From the NCBI GenBank assembly GCA_002280725.1, contig NCEM01000018.1, positions 1 through 64,000 on the forward strand: DNA of 64,000 nt. The letters are read 5' to 3'. The notes under the pieces are model-generated. The model saw only the letters and a program-made list of their open reading frames with translations, searched no databases and had not been told where the DNA came from. The DNA comes from Alphaproteobacteria bacterium 32-64-14. GTDB taxonomy: Bacteria > Pseudomonadota > Alphaproteobacteria > Caulobacterales > Hyphomonadaceae. A program made the translations under genes and the position numbers. This document shows, piece by piece, positions 1 through 7,893 of this stretch (its first letter is position 1; every line of letters starts with the position of its first letter).

Positions 1-59
1 TCTTCGGACGATTTGCGGGTGTAGATGGCGCACCGGATCGTGCGCTTGGTCTCGTTCAT
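1..59 (-). CDS. Large serine recombinase, N-terminus only (cut by window edge)
   Basis: Only the first 19-20 codons lie in the window. Read on the minus strand they give MNETKRTIRCAIYTRKSSEE, the typical start of a resolvase-type large serine recombinase: a first beta strand leading to the YTR(K/R)SS motif, whose serine is the expected nucleophile. The ATG overlaps the stop of the upstream DUF2924 gene (ATGA), so it is the third gene of a translationally coupled operon. Such recombinases integrate or excise mobile elements; the rest of the gene lies to the left of the window. The call rests on a short but characteristic motif. Confidence 0.7.
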   Translation of the reverse strand, partial: MNETKRTIRCAIYTRKSSE

Positions 60-478
60 TGAGCCTTGCCCTTGATTCCGAAGAACCGCGGCCCGGACCA
101 ATGAGCGCCGGTGATCTCCTTCGCGATGGCGGTCAGGGAGGCGTAGGTCTTGTCCCTGTAGCGGAACCCAATCTCCACGATGTCGACGGTGTGGGCGATG
201 CCGTTCCACTCTCTGACCAGTCGGGCGCCGGTTTTCATGGTCGCGGGTGGGGTCGCCTTCTTGTTCGCGGCAATCTGCAACAGCGTCTTCCGGTGGGCAG
301 GCGACAGGCCGCCATAGTGCTTTGCCTGGAGGTCGTAGATCACTCCCCGGCGCACCAGGCTGGTCGAGAGCCCGTCGGGGGCGGGGGAGCCATTGAGTTT
401 CTCCCAGCGGAGGAGCAGTTCCTGTCGGCTCGCCGCCGACAGGAACTCGACCTCCTTTCGGATCGGGTCGTCGGTCAT
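56..478 (-). CDS. DUF2924 family protein
   Basis: 140 aa. The protein has the DUF2924 layout: an N-terminal helical part (EFLSAASRQELLLRWEKL), a basic linker, and a C-terminal winged part with GARLVREWNGIAHTV and FRYRDKTYASLTAIAKEITG, ending WSGPRFFGIKG. I chose the ATG at 478 because it overlaps the stop of the upstream DUF3489 gene by ATGA; a longer reading frame further upstream is only a shadow of that gene. The gene sits between DUF3489 and a serine recombinase, an arrangement common in alphaproteobacterial integrated elements. The C-terminal part probably binds nucleic acid, but function is unproven; a recombinase accessory role is inference from context. Confidence 0.85.
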   Translation of the reverse strand: MTDDPIRKEVEFLSAASRQELLLRWEKLNGSPAPDGLSTSLVRRGVIYDLQAKHYGGLSPAHRKTLLQIAANKKATPPATMKTGARLVREWNGIAHTVDIVEIGFRYRDKTYASLTAIAKEITGAHWSGPRFFGIKGKAQ

Positions 479-795
479 TGGGCCGCGCGACCGCGCTTCG
501 CGTTGATGCGGTAGCGGGTGAGCTCGCCATCGCGAACCGGCATCTTCTCGACCGCGACGCCCGCCTTGCGCAGCCCGGTGAGCGCTGCGCGCACTGTGTG
601 CGGCTGCCATCCAAGTGTGTCCGACAACGCTCGGACATCTGCGCCGCCTCTGCCCTGAAGCAGATCGATGAGCTGGTCCTTCTTGGATTTCGGGGTCGCG
701 TTGGCTGGGGCGCGGGCCCGCGTTTTGCGGGGCGAGTTTTCTGGGGAGGTGTTGGCTTGCATGGGACTGTCTCCAGGTGGGGCAGCGATCGACAT
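475..795 (-). CDS. DUF3489 domain protein, winged-helix type
   Basis: 106 aa. The first 45 residues are basic and proline-rich. The rest is a winged-helix domain: KDQLIDLLQGRGGADVRALS, then GWQPHTVRAALTGLRKAGVA, then a beta wing ending TRYRI. This matches the DUF3489 family, small predicted DNA-binding proteins found with DUF2924 and serine recombinases. An ATG 12 codons in (MQANTS) is an alternative start. Its stop overlaps the start of the DUF2924 gene, so it is the first gene of a three-gene coupled operon. It may regulate or guide the recombinase; that is inference. Confidence 0.8.
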   Translation of the reverse strand: MSIAAPPGDSPMQANTSPENSPRKTRARAPANATPKSKKDQLIDLLQGRGGADVRALSDTLGWQPHTVRAALTGLRKAGVAVEKMPVRDGELTRYRINAKRGRAAQ

Positions 796-864
796 GATCG
801 CGCTTCCACTGAGACGAACCCGGCAAAAAGCCGGGCCAAGGTGAATGCGTATGGACCTCTCCAG

Positions 865-1098
865 CTACGAGGCTGGCTTCCTCGAGATCAGGATCGCCAT
901 AGCGGCGGCCAGTGTTGCCGCGTGCTGTGTTGCCGTGGCCAGAGCCGTCGCGTGACGGCTCGCTGCGGCGTGGGATCTGGGGACAACCCTGATGGCCAAT
1001 GTCTCGGCTTCTTCAAGGGACTGCATGAGCGCTTCGTTCAGGCTGGAGAAAGTCATCGGCGGTGGCGTTTGTCGAGGCAACTCAACTTCCTTTGGCAT
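865..1098 (-). CDS. Small hypothetical protein
   Basis: 77 aa, not recognised. The N-terminal third (MPKEVELPRQTPPPMTFSSL) is polar with an acidic stretch EALMQSLEEAE. The C-terminal half is Ala/Thr-rich and could form a helix (ATALATATQHAATLAAAMAI). It lies 69 bp upstream of the DUF3489 gene on the same strand, so it could be the first gene of that operon. It could also be a spurious frame in GC-rich DNA, since no RBS or family match supports it. Confidence 0.4.
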   Translation of the reverse strand: MPKEVELPRQTPPPMTFSSLNEALMQSLEEAETLAIRVVPRSHAAASRHATALATATQHAATLAAAMAILISRKPAS

Positions 1099-1305
1099 CG
1101 GTCGCCACTAGCGCTCTGGTCCGCGCTGAAGTCGAGTGGAATGTGGGGCACCCGCGAAGATTCTGATTTCGGACACACGAGCCAGAATCTCAGAGCAGAT
1201 CACTCACGCGCTGCTTCGCGCAGAGGTCCACTAGAAATGTGCTGGCATGCTCGCAACCGACACTTTCTGGCGTTGGCGAGCGTTGGACAACGAGACCATC
1301 ACGCT

Positions 1306-2214
1306 TCAGCGCTTTGTCTCCTTGGCGCCCCAGGAGGCCAGCACGCCTGCCGACGGCGATACAATCTCAACCGATGTGAAGGTGCCTGATAGAAGGCATT
1401 CCTGCCAGTTTTCATTATACGGATAGTCAAACGAAGGTTTCGTCTTGTCGGTGTTACAGGCGATGACCGACTTGTATTTGCGATCAATGGTCAGGGTGCC
1501 GGCCAACCGAACTTTCAAACCCTGGGTCGCTGCGCGCGCTTCGTCAGGAGTCATTGAGACCTCCTTCTGAAGTGACCCGTGAATGAAGCGCCCTTCCTTG
1601 GGAAAGAGTCCGAGCTTGGCATTCTCAGACGCAATGCCTACGCCGTAGCGCTCATGACGTGAAACCTTGTAGGTTCCCGCCACACCGAAAGCATTCGAGC
1701 CGGCTTCGATGCCTTCCACGGTCGCAATGTACGTGAACGGCACGTATTGAAAATCCGGTTGGTACTTCTTGCCTTGATAGTGGCGAGCATTGGCGAGTGA
1801 AAGCTGCAGCTTGAGCTGGTTCCTTTCCGCGTCATACCCGTACCAGAAACCCCCTTGCGCAGGCCATTCGGATTTAGAAAGCTCGAACGCAAACTCTCTG
1901 CCCGCCAGGACGCTGTCGTCGAACTTGCGTGGCGAGAACTCATCCGCCGGCTCGTAATCTTGAAACGCCGCTATGTAGGCGTCCAACGTAGAGACTCCGA
2001 GCGGCCCGTCTGGCAGCGCCAGAAGGTCAACCGGTTCGGCGGCAATTACAGGCTTATCGCCGATCTCCGCTGCAGCTTGAGAGGCTGTGTCGATGTTGGT
2101 TTCCGAGGGAGTTGCTGGGCTGCACGATGCAATCGTAAGCGCCGCAACCGCCGTGCGAACCAAGTTGCCTTGGCGCCTGGAGAGTTCTCGCCAGGCAGGT
2201 GTCGGTCGTATCAT
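1306..2214 (-). CDS. Predicted lipoprotein of unknown function
   Basis: 302 aa. The N-terminus has a basic stretch (ELSRRQGNLVRT) followed by a short hydrophobic segment and a lipobox-like AVAALTIASC, so lipidation at about Cys31 is likely. The mature part mixes beta-prone segments (FAFELSKSEW, GGFWYGYDAERNQLKLQLSL, GLKVRLAGTLTID) and has two C-terminal cysteines (VIACNT, WQECLLSG). I recognise no family. It is divergent from the XRE-type regulator that begins 75 bp away, so that regulator could act on the shared intergenic region. Codon use fits a real gene. Confidence 0.65.
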   Translation of the reverse strand: MIRPTPAWRELSRRQGNLVRTAVAALTIASCSPATPSETNIDTASQAAAEIGDKPVIAAEPVDLLALPDGPLGVSTLDAYIAAFQDYEPADEFSPRKFDDSVLAGREFAFELSKSEWPAQGGFWYGYDAERNQLKLQLSLANARHYQGKKYQPDFQYVPFTYIATVEGIEAGSNAFGVAGTYKVSRHERYGVGIASENAKLGLFPKEGRFIHGSLQKEVSMTPDEARAATQGLKVRLAGTLTIDRKYKSVIACNTDKTKPSFDYPYNENWQECLLSGTFTSVEIVSPSAGVLASWGAKETKR

Positions 2215-2289
2215 CAGGTCCCCCTCCGAAGTCGCAGATACATACTAAAGTCGATAACGCCCATAATGCGTATTCGGCAAGCAGTCCAC

Positions 2290-2535
2290 ATGGACATGCG
2301 CAAGCTTGTGGGCACCAATTTCGCACGCCTTCGGCGCGAACGCGGCCTCACCCAGGAGCAGGTCGAGGCGAAGTCCGGTTTCAGCCAGCAGTATCTGAGC
2401 GGGCTTGAGCGCGGGCAGCGCAATCCGACGGTGGTGACCGTGTTCGAGCTTGCGCAGGCATTGGACGTGAGCCACCTCGAGCTTCTCGCGCCCCTGGCCG
2501 AACCTGGCAGGCGTGTGCGTAAATCACGGCCCTGA
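2290..2535 (+). CDS. XRE-family helix-turn-helix regulator
   Basis: About 81 aa, nearly all HTH_3 domain: GTNFARLRRERGLTQEQVEA, then SGFSQQYLSGLERGQRNPTV with the recognition helix, then VTVFELAQALDVSHLELL. It is a compact phage- or plasmid-style repressor with no ligand domain. ATG 2290 (MDMRKLVG) was preferred; ATG 2266 would add eight residues. The frame is open far upstream but that part has no coding character. It is divergent from the lipoprotein gene, with 75 bp between the two starts, and is probably autoregulatory. Confidence 0.8.
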   Translation: MDMRKLVGTNFARLRRERGLTQEQVEAKSGFSQQYLSGLERGQRNPTVVTVFELAQALDVSHLELLAPLAEPGRRVRKSRP

Positions 2536-2621
2536 TAACGCGCTCGTACATTGCGCCGGCGCTCGACTTGACTGTCGCGCCACACAGAGCGACCGGACAC
2601 GTGTCGTAACAGGAGACGCGC

Positions 2622-2999
2622 ATGTGGCTCATCACGCCGACTGGATTTTACAGTATTGTCGAGAAACCGACCGACCAGAAACAAGACACGCTGACAGTTC
2701 GTGCGCGTGTACGAAGCGATCTTGTCGGATTGAAGCGGACGTACTGCCCATCTCTCGGGCGAATCCGCGAAAGCGATGACACCGACTACCGGTACCGCGC
2801 AACCGCGAAGCGGACGGATGTAGCGGACGCTGTCGCCCAGATGATCGCCGGCCTCCGCTATTCCAACTTCAAATCCGAAGTTGCTGTCCAGCAGGGCCTC
2901 GAACGCGCTCACCTCTATCACGATGTGTGGGACGCTCTTCACCGCCTGCAGGATGATCCGATGTTCGCAGCTTCGCGACCCGCAACGGGACGAGCTTGA
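2622..2999 (+). CDS. Hypothetical protein paired with NUDIX hydrolase
   Basis: 125 aa. It begins MWLITPTGFYSIVEKPTD and continues LTVRARVRSDLVGLKRTYCP. I recall this opening from small uncharacterised bacterial proteins often encoded next to other accessory genes, but no function is known to me. A good Shine-Dalgarno (AGGAG, about 2611) supports the start. Its stop is one base before the NUDIX start, so the two genes are almost certainly co-transcribed and translationally coupled. No membrane segment or catalytic motif is visible. Confidence 0.7.
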   Translation: MWLITPTGFYSIVEKPTDQKQDTLTVRARVRSDLVGLKRTYCPSLGRIRESDDTDYRYRATAKRTDVADAVAQMIAGLRYSNFKSEVAVQQGLERAHLYHDVWDALHRLQDDPMFAASRPATGRA

Positions 3000-3000
3000 G

Positions 3001-3423
3001 ATGAAAATCCCGATTGCCGATGCCTATGGCGGTGTGCTGATCAACGCCCGCGGCGAGGTCCAGCTGCGCGAGCCTGCCAATCATTTTGGCGGCTATGTCT
3101 GGACATTCGCCAAGGGCCGGCCTGATTCCGGCGAGACACCCGAGCAGGCGGCGCTGCGAGAGGTTCAGGAGGAGACCGGCCAGGCATCTCAGATCGTCGC
3201 GCTGATCCCCGGCGTGTTCGCTGGCACGACGACGTCAACGGTGTTCTTCTTGATGGAGCCGGTGGGCGAGCCGGGACCGTTCTCGGATGAGACAGTCGCC
3301 GTCCGCTGGGTCGACTACGAAGCGGCCCGCCGGCTGATCGCCATGACCACCACGGCGACGGGCTGTGAGCGTGACGTCAAGGTCCTCGACGCGGCCTTCG
3401 CTGCCTGGAGACCTCAAAAGTAA
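3001..3423 (+). CDS. NUDIX hydrolase
   Basis: 140 aa. A complete NUDIX box is present at about residues 40-62 (GRPDSGETPEQAALREV followed by QEETGQ), matching G-x5-E-x7-RE-x2-EE-x-G, so the metal-binding and catalytic glutamates are intact. It should hydrolyse a nucleoside diphosphate linked to another moiety; the substrate cannot be predicted. ATG 3001 was chosen because it follows the upstream stop by one base, while the longer frame from 2881 overlaps that gene. The 3' half (3175-3372) is duplicated with the same spacing at 4145-4342. Confidence 0.88.
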   Translation: MKIPIADAYGGVLINARGEVQLREPANHFGGYVWTFAKGRPDSGETPEQAALREVQEETGQASQIVALIPGVFAGTTTSTVFFLMEPVGEPGPFSDETVAVRWVDYEAARRLIAMTTTATGCERDVKVLDAAFAAWRPQK

Positions 3424-3744
3424 CCGGCGCTCAGGCTTAGGCTTTGTCCTGCGCCCCACGCGCACAATCCTAGCGAGCTGCTGAAGCATATTGTCGCTGT
3501 CTGGCCCGCGCACGACGCCGCGCGAACCAACTAGAGCGGGCCTATGATCGGCGGGTGACCAGCAATCTCGAAGCGGCCGGCCTCGCGAACCGTTCGCCTG
3601 CGGTAACGCACAATGACAAGCGGTTGATAGCAACGTTTCTCCTCAGACGTCGCTACGTCAGCCGATCAACATGCGACAATTTCCACTCTGTGATGCACCC
3701 GCTGCCCGACGGATACCCGCCGCGATTTAGCTTCGGGGGCACCT
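3424..3744 (+). other. Gene-free interval after NUDIX
   Basis: About 320 bp without a supported gene. The short frames here look non-coding. No hairpin with a T-run and no repeat was seen. Confidence 0.5.
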
Positions 3745-4074
3745 TTGGATTTCGGCGAACGCGAGTTTGAGTGGATCACAGAGTTGGTTCGAAGCCATCG
3801 GGAGTCCATCCAGCAATTGGAAAGTCTACCCGCTGCGGATCGCGGCAATCTGTCAGCACAACTCGCGCGCAGGCAACTCGTCCTTGGAAGTGACGGCTTC
3901 GTAAAGCTCACCGAGTCGATGAGTGCTTACCAGCAAGAAATCTCCCGATACCGCAACCAGGCGGAACATTTATCGCCAGAAGCGCTGAAGAAGCTGGAGC
4001 AGTCGATGGTTGAGCGACTCGCCGCAATTCGCGAGAAAATTGCGTCCATCAAATATCTCCTCACCAGCGCCTGA
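3745..4074 (+). CDS. Hypothetical helical (coiled-coil-like) protein
   Basis: 109 aa from a TTG codon; the frame is open from 3694 and no ATG lies near the start, so the N-terminus is uncertain. The protein is almost entirely charged helix with heptad-like spacing (FEWITELVRSHRESIQQLES, ALKKLEQSMVERLAAIREKI), so a small coiled-coil protein is likely. No family recognised. It lies between the intact NUDIX gene and its truncated copy, so it may have arrived with the rearrangement that produced the duplicate. Confidence 0.5.
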   Translation: MDFGEREFEWITELVRSHRESIQQLESLPAADRGNLSAQLARRQLVLGSDGFVKLTESMSAYQQEISRYRNQAEHLSPEALKKLEQSMVERLAAIREKIASIKYLLTSA

Positions 4075-4141
4075 GGCGGTCGAAGATCACGGCCGTCAGT
4101 CCTTTTTGCGTTGCTATCAGACGAAGGCGACCTAACCTCTG

Positions 4142-4393
4142 GTGACCGGCCAGGCATCTCAGGTCCTTGCGCTGATCCCCTGCGTGTTCGCAGGCACGAC
4201 GACGTCAACGGTGTTCTTCTTGATGGGGCCGGTGGGCGAACCGGGGCCGTTCTCGGATGAGACCGCCACCGTCCGCTGGGTCGACTACGAAGCGGCCCGC
4301 CGGCTGATCGCCACGACCACTACGGCGACGGGCCGTGAGCGCGACCTCAGGGCCTTGGATCTCGCCTTCGCGATCTGGCGCGGGTTGCGATAG
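4142..4393 (+). pseudogene. Truncated duplicate of the NUDIX gene (3' half)
   Basis: 83 codons matching the C-terminal half of the NUDIX protein encoded at 3001-3423. The DNA aligns with a constant offset of 970 bp from 3175 to 3372 without gaps and with only scattered substitutions. The NUDIX box itself is missing apart from its last residues (TGQ), so the product cannot be an active hydrolase. The GTG at 4142 is a chance start at the junction. Many differences are silent, suggesting the copy diverged under some constraint or was imported from a related gene. Confidence 0.8.
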
Positions 4394-4494
4394 TCCGCGC
4401 AAGAGTTAGCTCGGCTCCGTCGTTGGGTCCGCGCAGGCGGCGCCGCGCCAGGAAAGGCGCCGAGCTACATACCTACAAACTCAACAAAAGCCGA

Positions 4495-4872
4495 TCACTC
4501 AGGCAAGCGGTAGTCGAGGTCGAAAAGCTCTTCGATTGTCGGACTGGGCGATGGATGAAACTCTTCCAGGAGGTCGATCAGCGCGAGCACTTCTTGCGGC
4601 GTTCCGTACCGCGGCTTCCCGTTGAAGAGCTTGTCCCAGATTTCCCGCTTGGTCACCTTCAACTTCTTGCCGTCACTACCGAGGGGAACCTGGCGCAGTA
4701 GCTTCTTCTTCAACAATTGCAGGTCCGTCGGGTTCTTGCTCCAGCGGCGCCTGCGGGGCCAATGCGCGAGACGCAGATTCAGGTCACCCAAGTCATCGTC
4801 ATCAGCGAGATTGTCATCGCAATCTGGCGTTGGGCGCTTTCCGCGCGATCGCGTTTCATGGTTGTTCGGCAC
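4495..4872 (-). CDS. Hypothetical protein, downstream of DUF5681 gene
   Basis: 125 aa. It has an acidic patch (DDNLADDDDLGDLNL), a basic region (HWPRRRRWSKNPTDLQ, KKKLLRQV) and a C-terminal helical part (TPQEVLALIDLLEEFHPSPS). Not recognised. It is the last of a minus-strand series (6958-7893, methyltransferase, DUF5681, this gene), a set that looks like part of a phage- or element-derived module. The charge pattern is consistent with a nucleic-acid-associated protein, but that is speculation. Confidence 0.5.
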   Translation of the reverse strand: MPNNHETRSRGKRPTPDCDDNLADDDDLGDLNLRLAHWPRRRRWSKNPTDLQLLKKKLLRQVPLGSDGKKLKVTKREIWDKLFNGKPRYGTPQEVLALIDLLEEFHPSPSPTIEELFDLDYRLPE

Positions 4873-5134
4873 TTTGCCTATCCTTCAATAAAGCGGCTTC
4901 CTGCGGTCATCGGCTTCCGTCGCGATATCGATGCGGAGACAGATGATGTTGCCAGGTTTCCGGAGTTGAGACGTTGCTCGCCCGGATGATCAAAGCGAGT
5001 AGATCAAACTTTGGCCTGCCCGTTCGGTTGTCCGCCGTGCTGCGGCCGGGCGGGGGGCGGCGAACTTGCCAGGCGAACCGAACCCCGCCCGCGGACGCAG
5101 AATCCTGCGAGCGGGGTCCGAACTCGAACCGACA

Positions 5135-5494
5135 TCAGTCTTCGTCGAGCAGCGAGTTGAGGTCGAACGGTCCGCTCCCTTCAAGATTGCGGATGAGGTC
5201 GATGACGCCCAACTGATCTTTCACCGAGCCTTTCATCGCCTTGGTCGCAAGCGAAAGCAGGAGCGCTTCCTGCGTGGACATCGTCTTCTTCTGGCCGTTG
5301 ACGGTCAGGGTAATGTCGCGAGTCAGAATCTCCGACATCATCTTGTAAATCTTCGGCGGGCGCTTCGGGCGTCCGGAGAGATTGCCGGAGGAGCCAGGCG
5401 GGAACTGGCTGGCTTTCGGCGGTTTCCCTTTTCCGACTTCGTAGTCGCGTTTCGGTTGGTTGCCTTTGCGTTTCGGCTTGGGGTCGTCTGTCAT
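5135..5494 (-). CDS. DUF5681 domain protein
   Basis: 119 aa. The N-terminal half has the DUF5681 signature: YEVGKGKPPKASQFPPGSSG followed by NLSGRPKRPPK. It continues with a short helical C-terminal part ending FDLNSLLDED. Proteins of this family are small, basic and usually encoded near phage packaging genes or DNA methyltransferases, as here (methyltransferase 85 bp upstream). Its molecular role is unknown. The ATG at 5494 is the only sensible start. Confidence 0.85.
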   Translation of the reverse strand: MTDDPKPKRKGNQPKRDYEVGKGKPPKASQFPPGSSGNLSGRPKRPPKIYKMMSEILTRDITLTVNGQKKTMSTQEALLLSLATKAMKGSVKDQLGVIDLIRNLEGSGPFDLNSLLDED

Positions 5495-5579
5495 TCTAAG
5501 TTTCCATCTCGTGTTGCTCCCCTGATTTTCTTTTCGCCCGGGTCCGCGATATGGCGGGGGCGTGGACGGTGAGCCGCCC

Positions 5580-6890
5580 TTATTCGAGTTGCTTCAGCGT
5601 GCGGCCATCGGACGTGCGGACGGGCTCGATGCCGTAGAGACCACGGAAGCGGCGCAGCGCGGCGTCGACATACTTGGGTTCGATTTCGAGGCCGAAGCCG
5701 CGGCGCCCAGCGCGCTCCGCAGCGATCAGTGTCGATCCCGAGCCGCAGAAGGCGTCCAGGATAGCGTCGCCCCGGTTCGAGCAATCCATGATCGCATCCT
5801 CAATCATGGCGACGGGTTTGACGGTCGGGTGGATGGCGAGGTTCGCGCGCTCCGCACCGAACGTATTCACGCCGGCGTAGGTCCAGACATTGCTACGACT
5901 CCGGCCGTGCCGGCCCAACTCTACATTGTTGATGTGCGGGGCCGTGCCATTCTTGAAAACGACCACCAGCTCATGCTGCGAGCGATAGAGACTGCCCATG
6001 CCCGCATTGGTCTTGGCCCACACGCAGATGTTCTTGACCTCGGAATAGGTCTCGCGTCCGGCTGTGAGCATGTCGTAGATGTGACGCCAGTCGATGCAGT
6101 GGAAGTGGATCGAACCGGGGACCGTGGCTTCAACCAGGTTGGCCATCACCTTGCGCAGGAAGTCGGTGAACTCGGCTGCAGTCATTTCACCGGAAGCCAT
6201 CGCAAACTCGTCATGGTTGGCGGAACCCAACCCGGACACAAATCCGCGGATCGGGATATTGTAAGGAACGTCCGTGAACACCATTGTGGCCTGCTCGTCG
6301 CCCATCAGTTGGACGAGGTCGTCGCGGTTAAGGGCGTCGCCGCAGCCAAGGCGGTGCACGCCGAGCTGCCAGAGATCGCCACGCTTCGTGATGAGCGGGC
6401 GCTCAGGATCAATCTCAGGTTCATGGTCCTCTTCGTCGCCTTCTTCGAGCGCCATGGGCTCGGCGAGCAAGACGTCGATCTCGCCAGTCTCGAATCCGAT
6501 GTCGGTCAGGTCGAAATCGGCGTCGATCTCGATGATGGACTTGAATTCGACCGCGAGAACCGCGCGATCCCATCCCGCCTGCTCGGCCAGTTTGTTGTCC
6601 GCAATAACGTAGGCGCGCTTTTGCGCCTCGCTCATGTCGGTGAGGCGGATAGTGGGAACTTCGAGGAGACCGAGCTGCTTCGCAGCCTCGAGGCGCGCCT
6701 GTCCGGCCATCACCCGGTTGTCCTCGTCCGTGAGGATGGGGTTCGTCCAGCCGAAGGTCTCGATCGACTTGGCGATCTGTCCAATCTGCTTTTTGGAGTG
6801 CGTACGGGCGCTGGACAGACTCGGTTTCAGCAACGCGATCGGGGTCAGTGTGACCTCCAGGTCGCGAATCTTGGGGGGCAGTTCGGACAA
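5580..6890 (-). CDS. DNA methyltransferase with N-terminal ParB-like domain
   Basis: 436 aa. Residues about 10-110 form a ParB/sulfiredoxin-like domain (SSARTHSKKQIGQIAKSIET, NRVMAGQARLEAAKQLG). Residues about 190-430 form an amino-methyltransferase: catalytic motif IV reads TDVPYN, and the SAM-binding motif I is at the C-terminal side (DAFCGSGSTLIAAERAG), the motif order of the beta-type N6-adenine/N4-cytosine class. Motif IV has Val where DPPY is usual. The start is a TTG at 6890; the nearby ATG at 6903 is out of frame, so the exact start is uncertain. It is likely an orphan enzyme, since no restriction partner is visible. A fragment of a related gene lies at 19.9-20.3 kb. Confidence 0.85.
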   Translation of the reverse strand: MSELPPKIRDLEVTLTPIALLKPSLSSARTHSKKQIGQIAKSIETFGWTNPILTDEDNRVMAGQARLEAAKQLGLLEVPTIRLTDMSEAQKRAYVIADNKLAEQAGWDRAVLAVEFKSIIEIDADFDLTDIGFETGEIDVLLAEPMALEEGDEEDHEPEIDPERPLITKRGDLWQLGVHRLGCGDALNRDDLVQLMGDEQATMVFTDVPYNIPIRGFVSGLGSANHDEFAMASGEMTAAEFTDFLRKVMANLVEATVPGSIHFHCIDWRHIYDMLTAGRETYSEVKNICVWAKTNAGMGSLYRSQHELVVVFKNGTAPHINNVELGRHGRSRSNVWTYAGVNTFGAERANLAIHPTVKPVAMIEDAIMDCSNRGDAILDAFCGSGSTLIAAERAGRRGFGLEIEPKYVDAALRRFRGLYGIEPVRTSDGRTLKQLE

Positions 6891-6957
6891 CGACTTTCTC
6901 CATGCCAGCGATTGCTCGCTTCACGGCATGGCGCATTCAGACTCGCAATTATAACGG

Positions 6958-7893
6958 TTAAAGTGCAGCCGGAGGGCGCTGGAGTGGGTTTACAGTTGCT
7001 TGTTTCCGAGGTGGTCCCGGTACCTTGAGTCGGCCGGTCATAGCGGGGTCAAGAACAAGATCAGCCATTCCGCCCGTGCGTGGCCAGCCCGTCTTGCGCG
7101 GCAGGGGACGCCAGAACACGGGCGGCTCCCACATGGCGGCGCCGGCGAACGGAGGAGATGCCGCGGGTGTCGGCCGATTCCAGTTAAGGCCCCAGCAGCG
7201 GATCCACTCGGATTCAGCCAGGAAGGAGTGGAAGTCCTCGCCCAGGCCGTAACCGATAAGCGGTTCCGGCACGAATTTCAGATCCCGCAGACACAGCGCC
7301 GCACAGAGATGAGCGACGGATTTGAAACGGCCACACTGAAGCTTGAGGTTGGCGCTGCTAGCGCGACGCTTCACAATCGGCCCCGCGTGCCTGCTAGCCG
7401 TGGCGTAGGCATTGGCCCACGACGCTGCCCTTCCTTGGCTCCAGCCGAGAACGAACAAGGTCTTCCCGACCTGGCCAACCGCAGTCACTTCAAAAACGCG
7501 TTCGTCGAGATCGGCCAGATCGCCACCGACGATAGAGGTCGCCTGACCCATGAGTTGGTCGTAGAAGATTGCCTGATACGACTGCCGGTGGACTGCGATT
7601 ATTTGCGCAAGACAGTCGGTGAGAGTCTTGCGCGGCCCTTCTTCGCCCGCGCTCGGATAATGCATGATCGCCAAGGTCGCGGCGAGCGGGTCAGGATGGT
7701 TCAGTGGGAGCGTCGGCACGATAGGCTTCTCGATACTTCTTGATTTCCGTGAGGACTTCCAACCGTAGTCTGATTCCACCGGGGTTCGGCGTAGCCGGCC
7801 AGCGGGGAGGGCAAGACACATGTGGACTGGCTGTGGATAAAAGAAGGAGCGGGGCGGGGCGCGGCCGCCTTCTTGGCGCGCGCGGCGAGACAA
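6958..7893 (-). CDS. Hypothetical protein upstream of the methyltransferase
   Basis: Up to 311 aa in one open frame; the true start may be later, for example ATG 7665 (MHYPSAGEEG, 235 aa), because the first 70 residues have poor coding character. The core looks like a globular protein (FEVTAVGQVGKTLFVLGWSQ, GYGLGEDFHSFLAESEWIRC, FWRPLPRKTGW). Not recognised. It lies 67 bp upstream of the methyltransferase on the same strand and may be co-transcribed. A long antisense frame covers the same DNA but has less natural composition. Confidence 0.5.
   Translation of the reverse strand: MSRRARQEGGRAPPRSFFYPQPVHMCLALPAGRLRRTPVESDYGWKSSRKSRSIEKPIVPTLPLNHPDPLAATLAIMHYPSAGEEGPRKTLTDCLAQIIAVHRQSYQAIFYDQLMGQATSIVGGDLADLDERVFEVTAVGQVGKTLFVLGWSQGRAASWANAYATASRHAGPIVKRRASSANLKLQCGRFKSVAHLCAALCLRDLKFVPEPLIGYGLGEDFHSFLAESEWIRCWGLNWNRPTPAASPPFAGAAMWEPPVFWRPLPRKTGWPRTGGMADLVLDPAMTGRLKVPGPPRKQATVNPLQRPPAAL

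Noticed and set aside
5562..7028. 488-aa plus-strand ORF antisense to the methyltransferase
   Set aside because: The minus strand has clear ParB and methyltransferase motifs; the plus frame is the usual antisense shadow in GC-rich DNA and matches no family.
7000..7743. 247-aa plus-strand ORF opposite the hypothetical gene at 6958-7893
   Set aside because: Less natural amino-acid composition than the minus frame, and the neighbouring genes are all on the minus strand.
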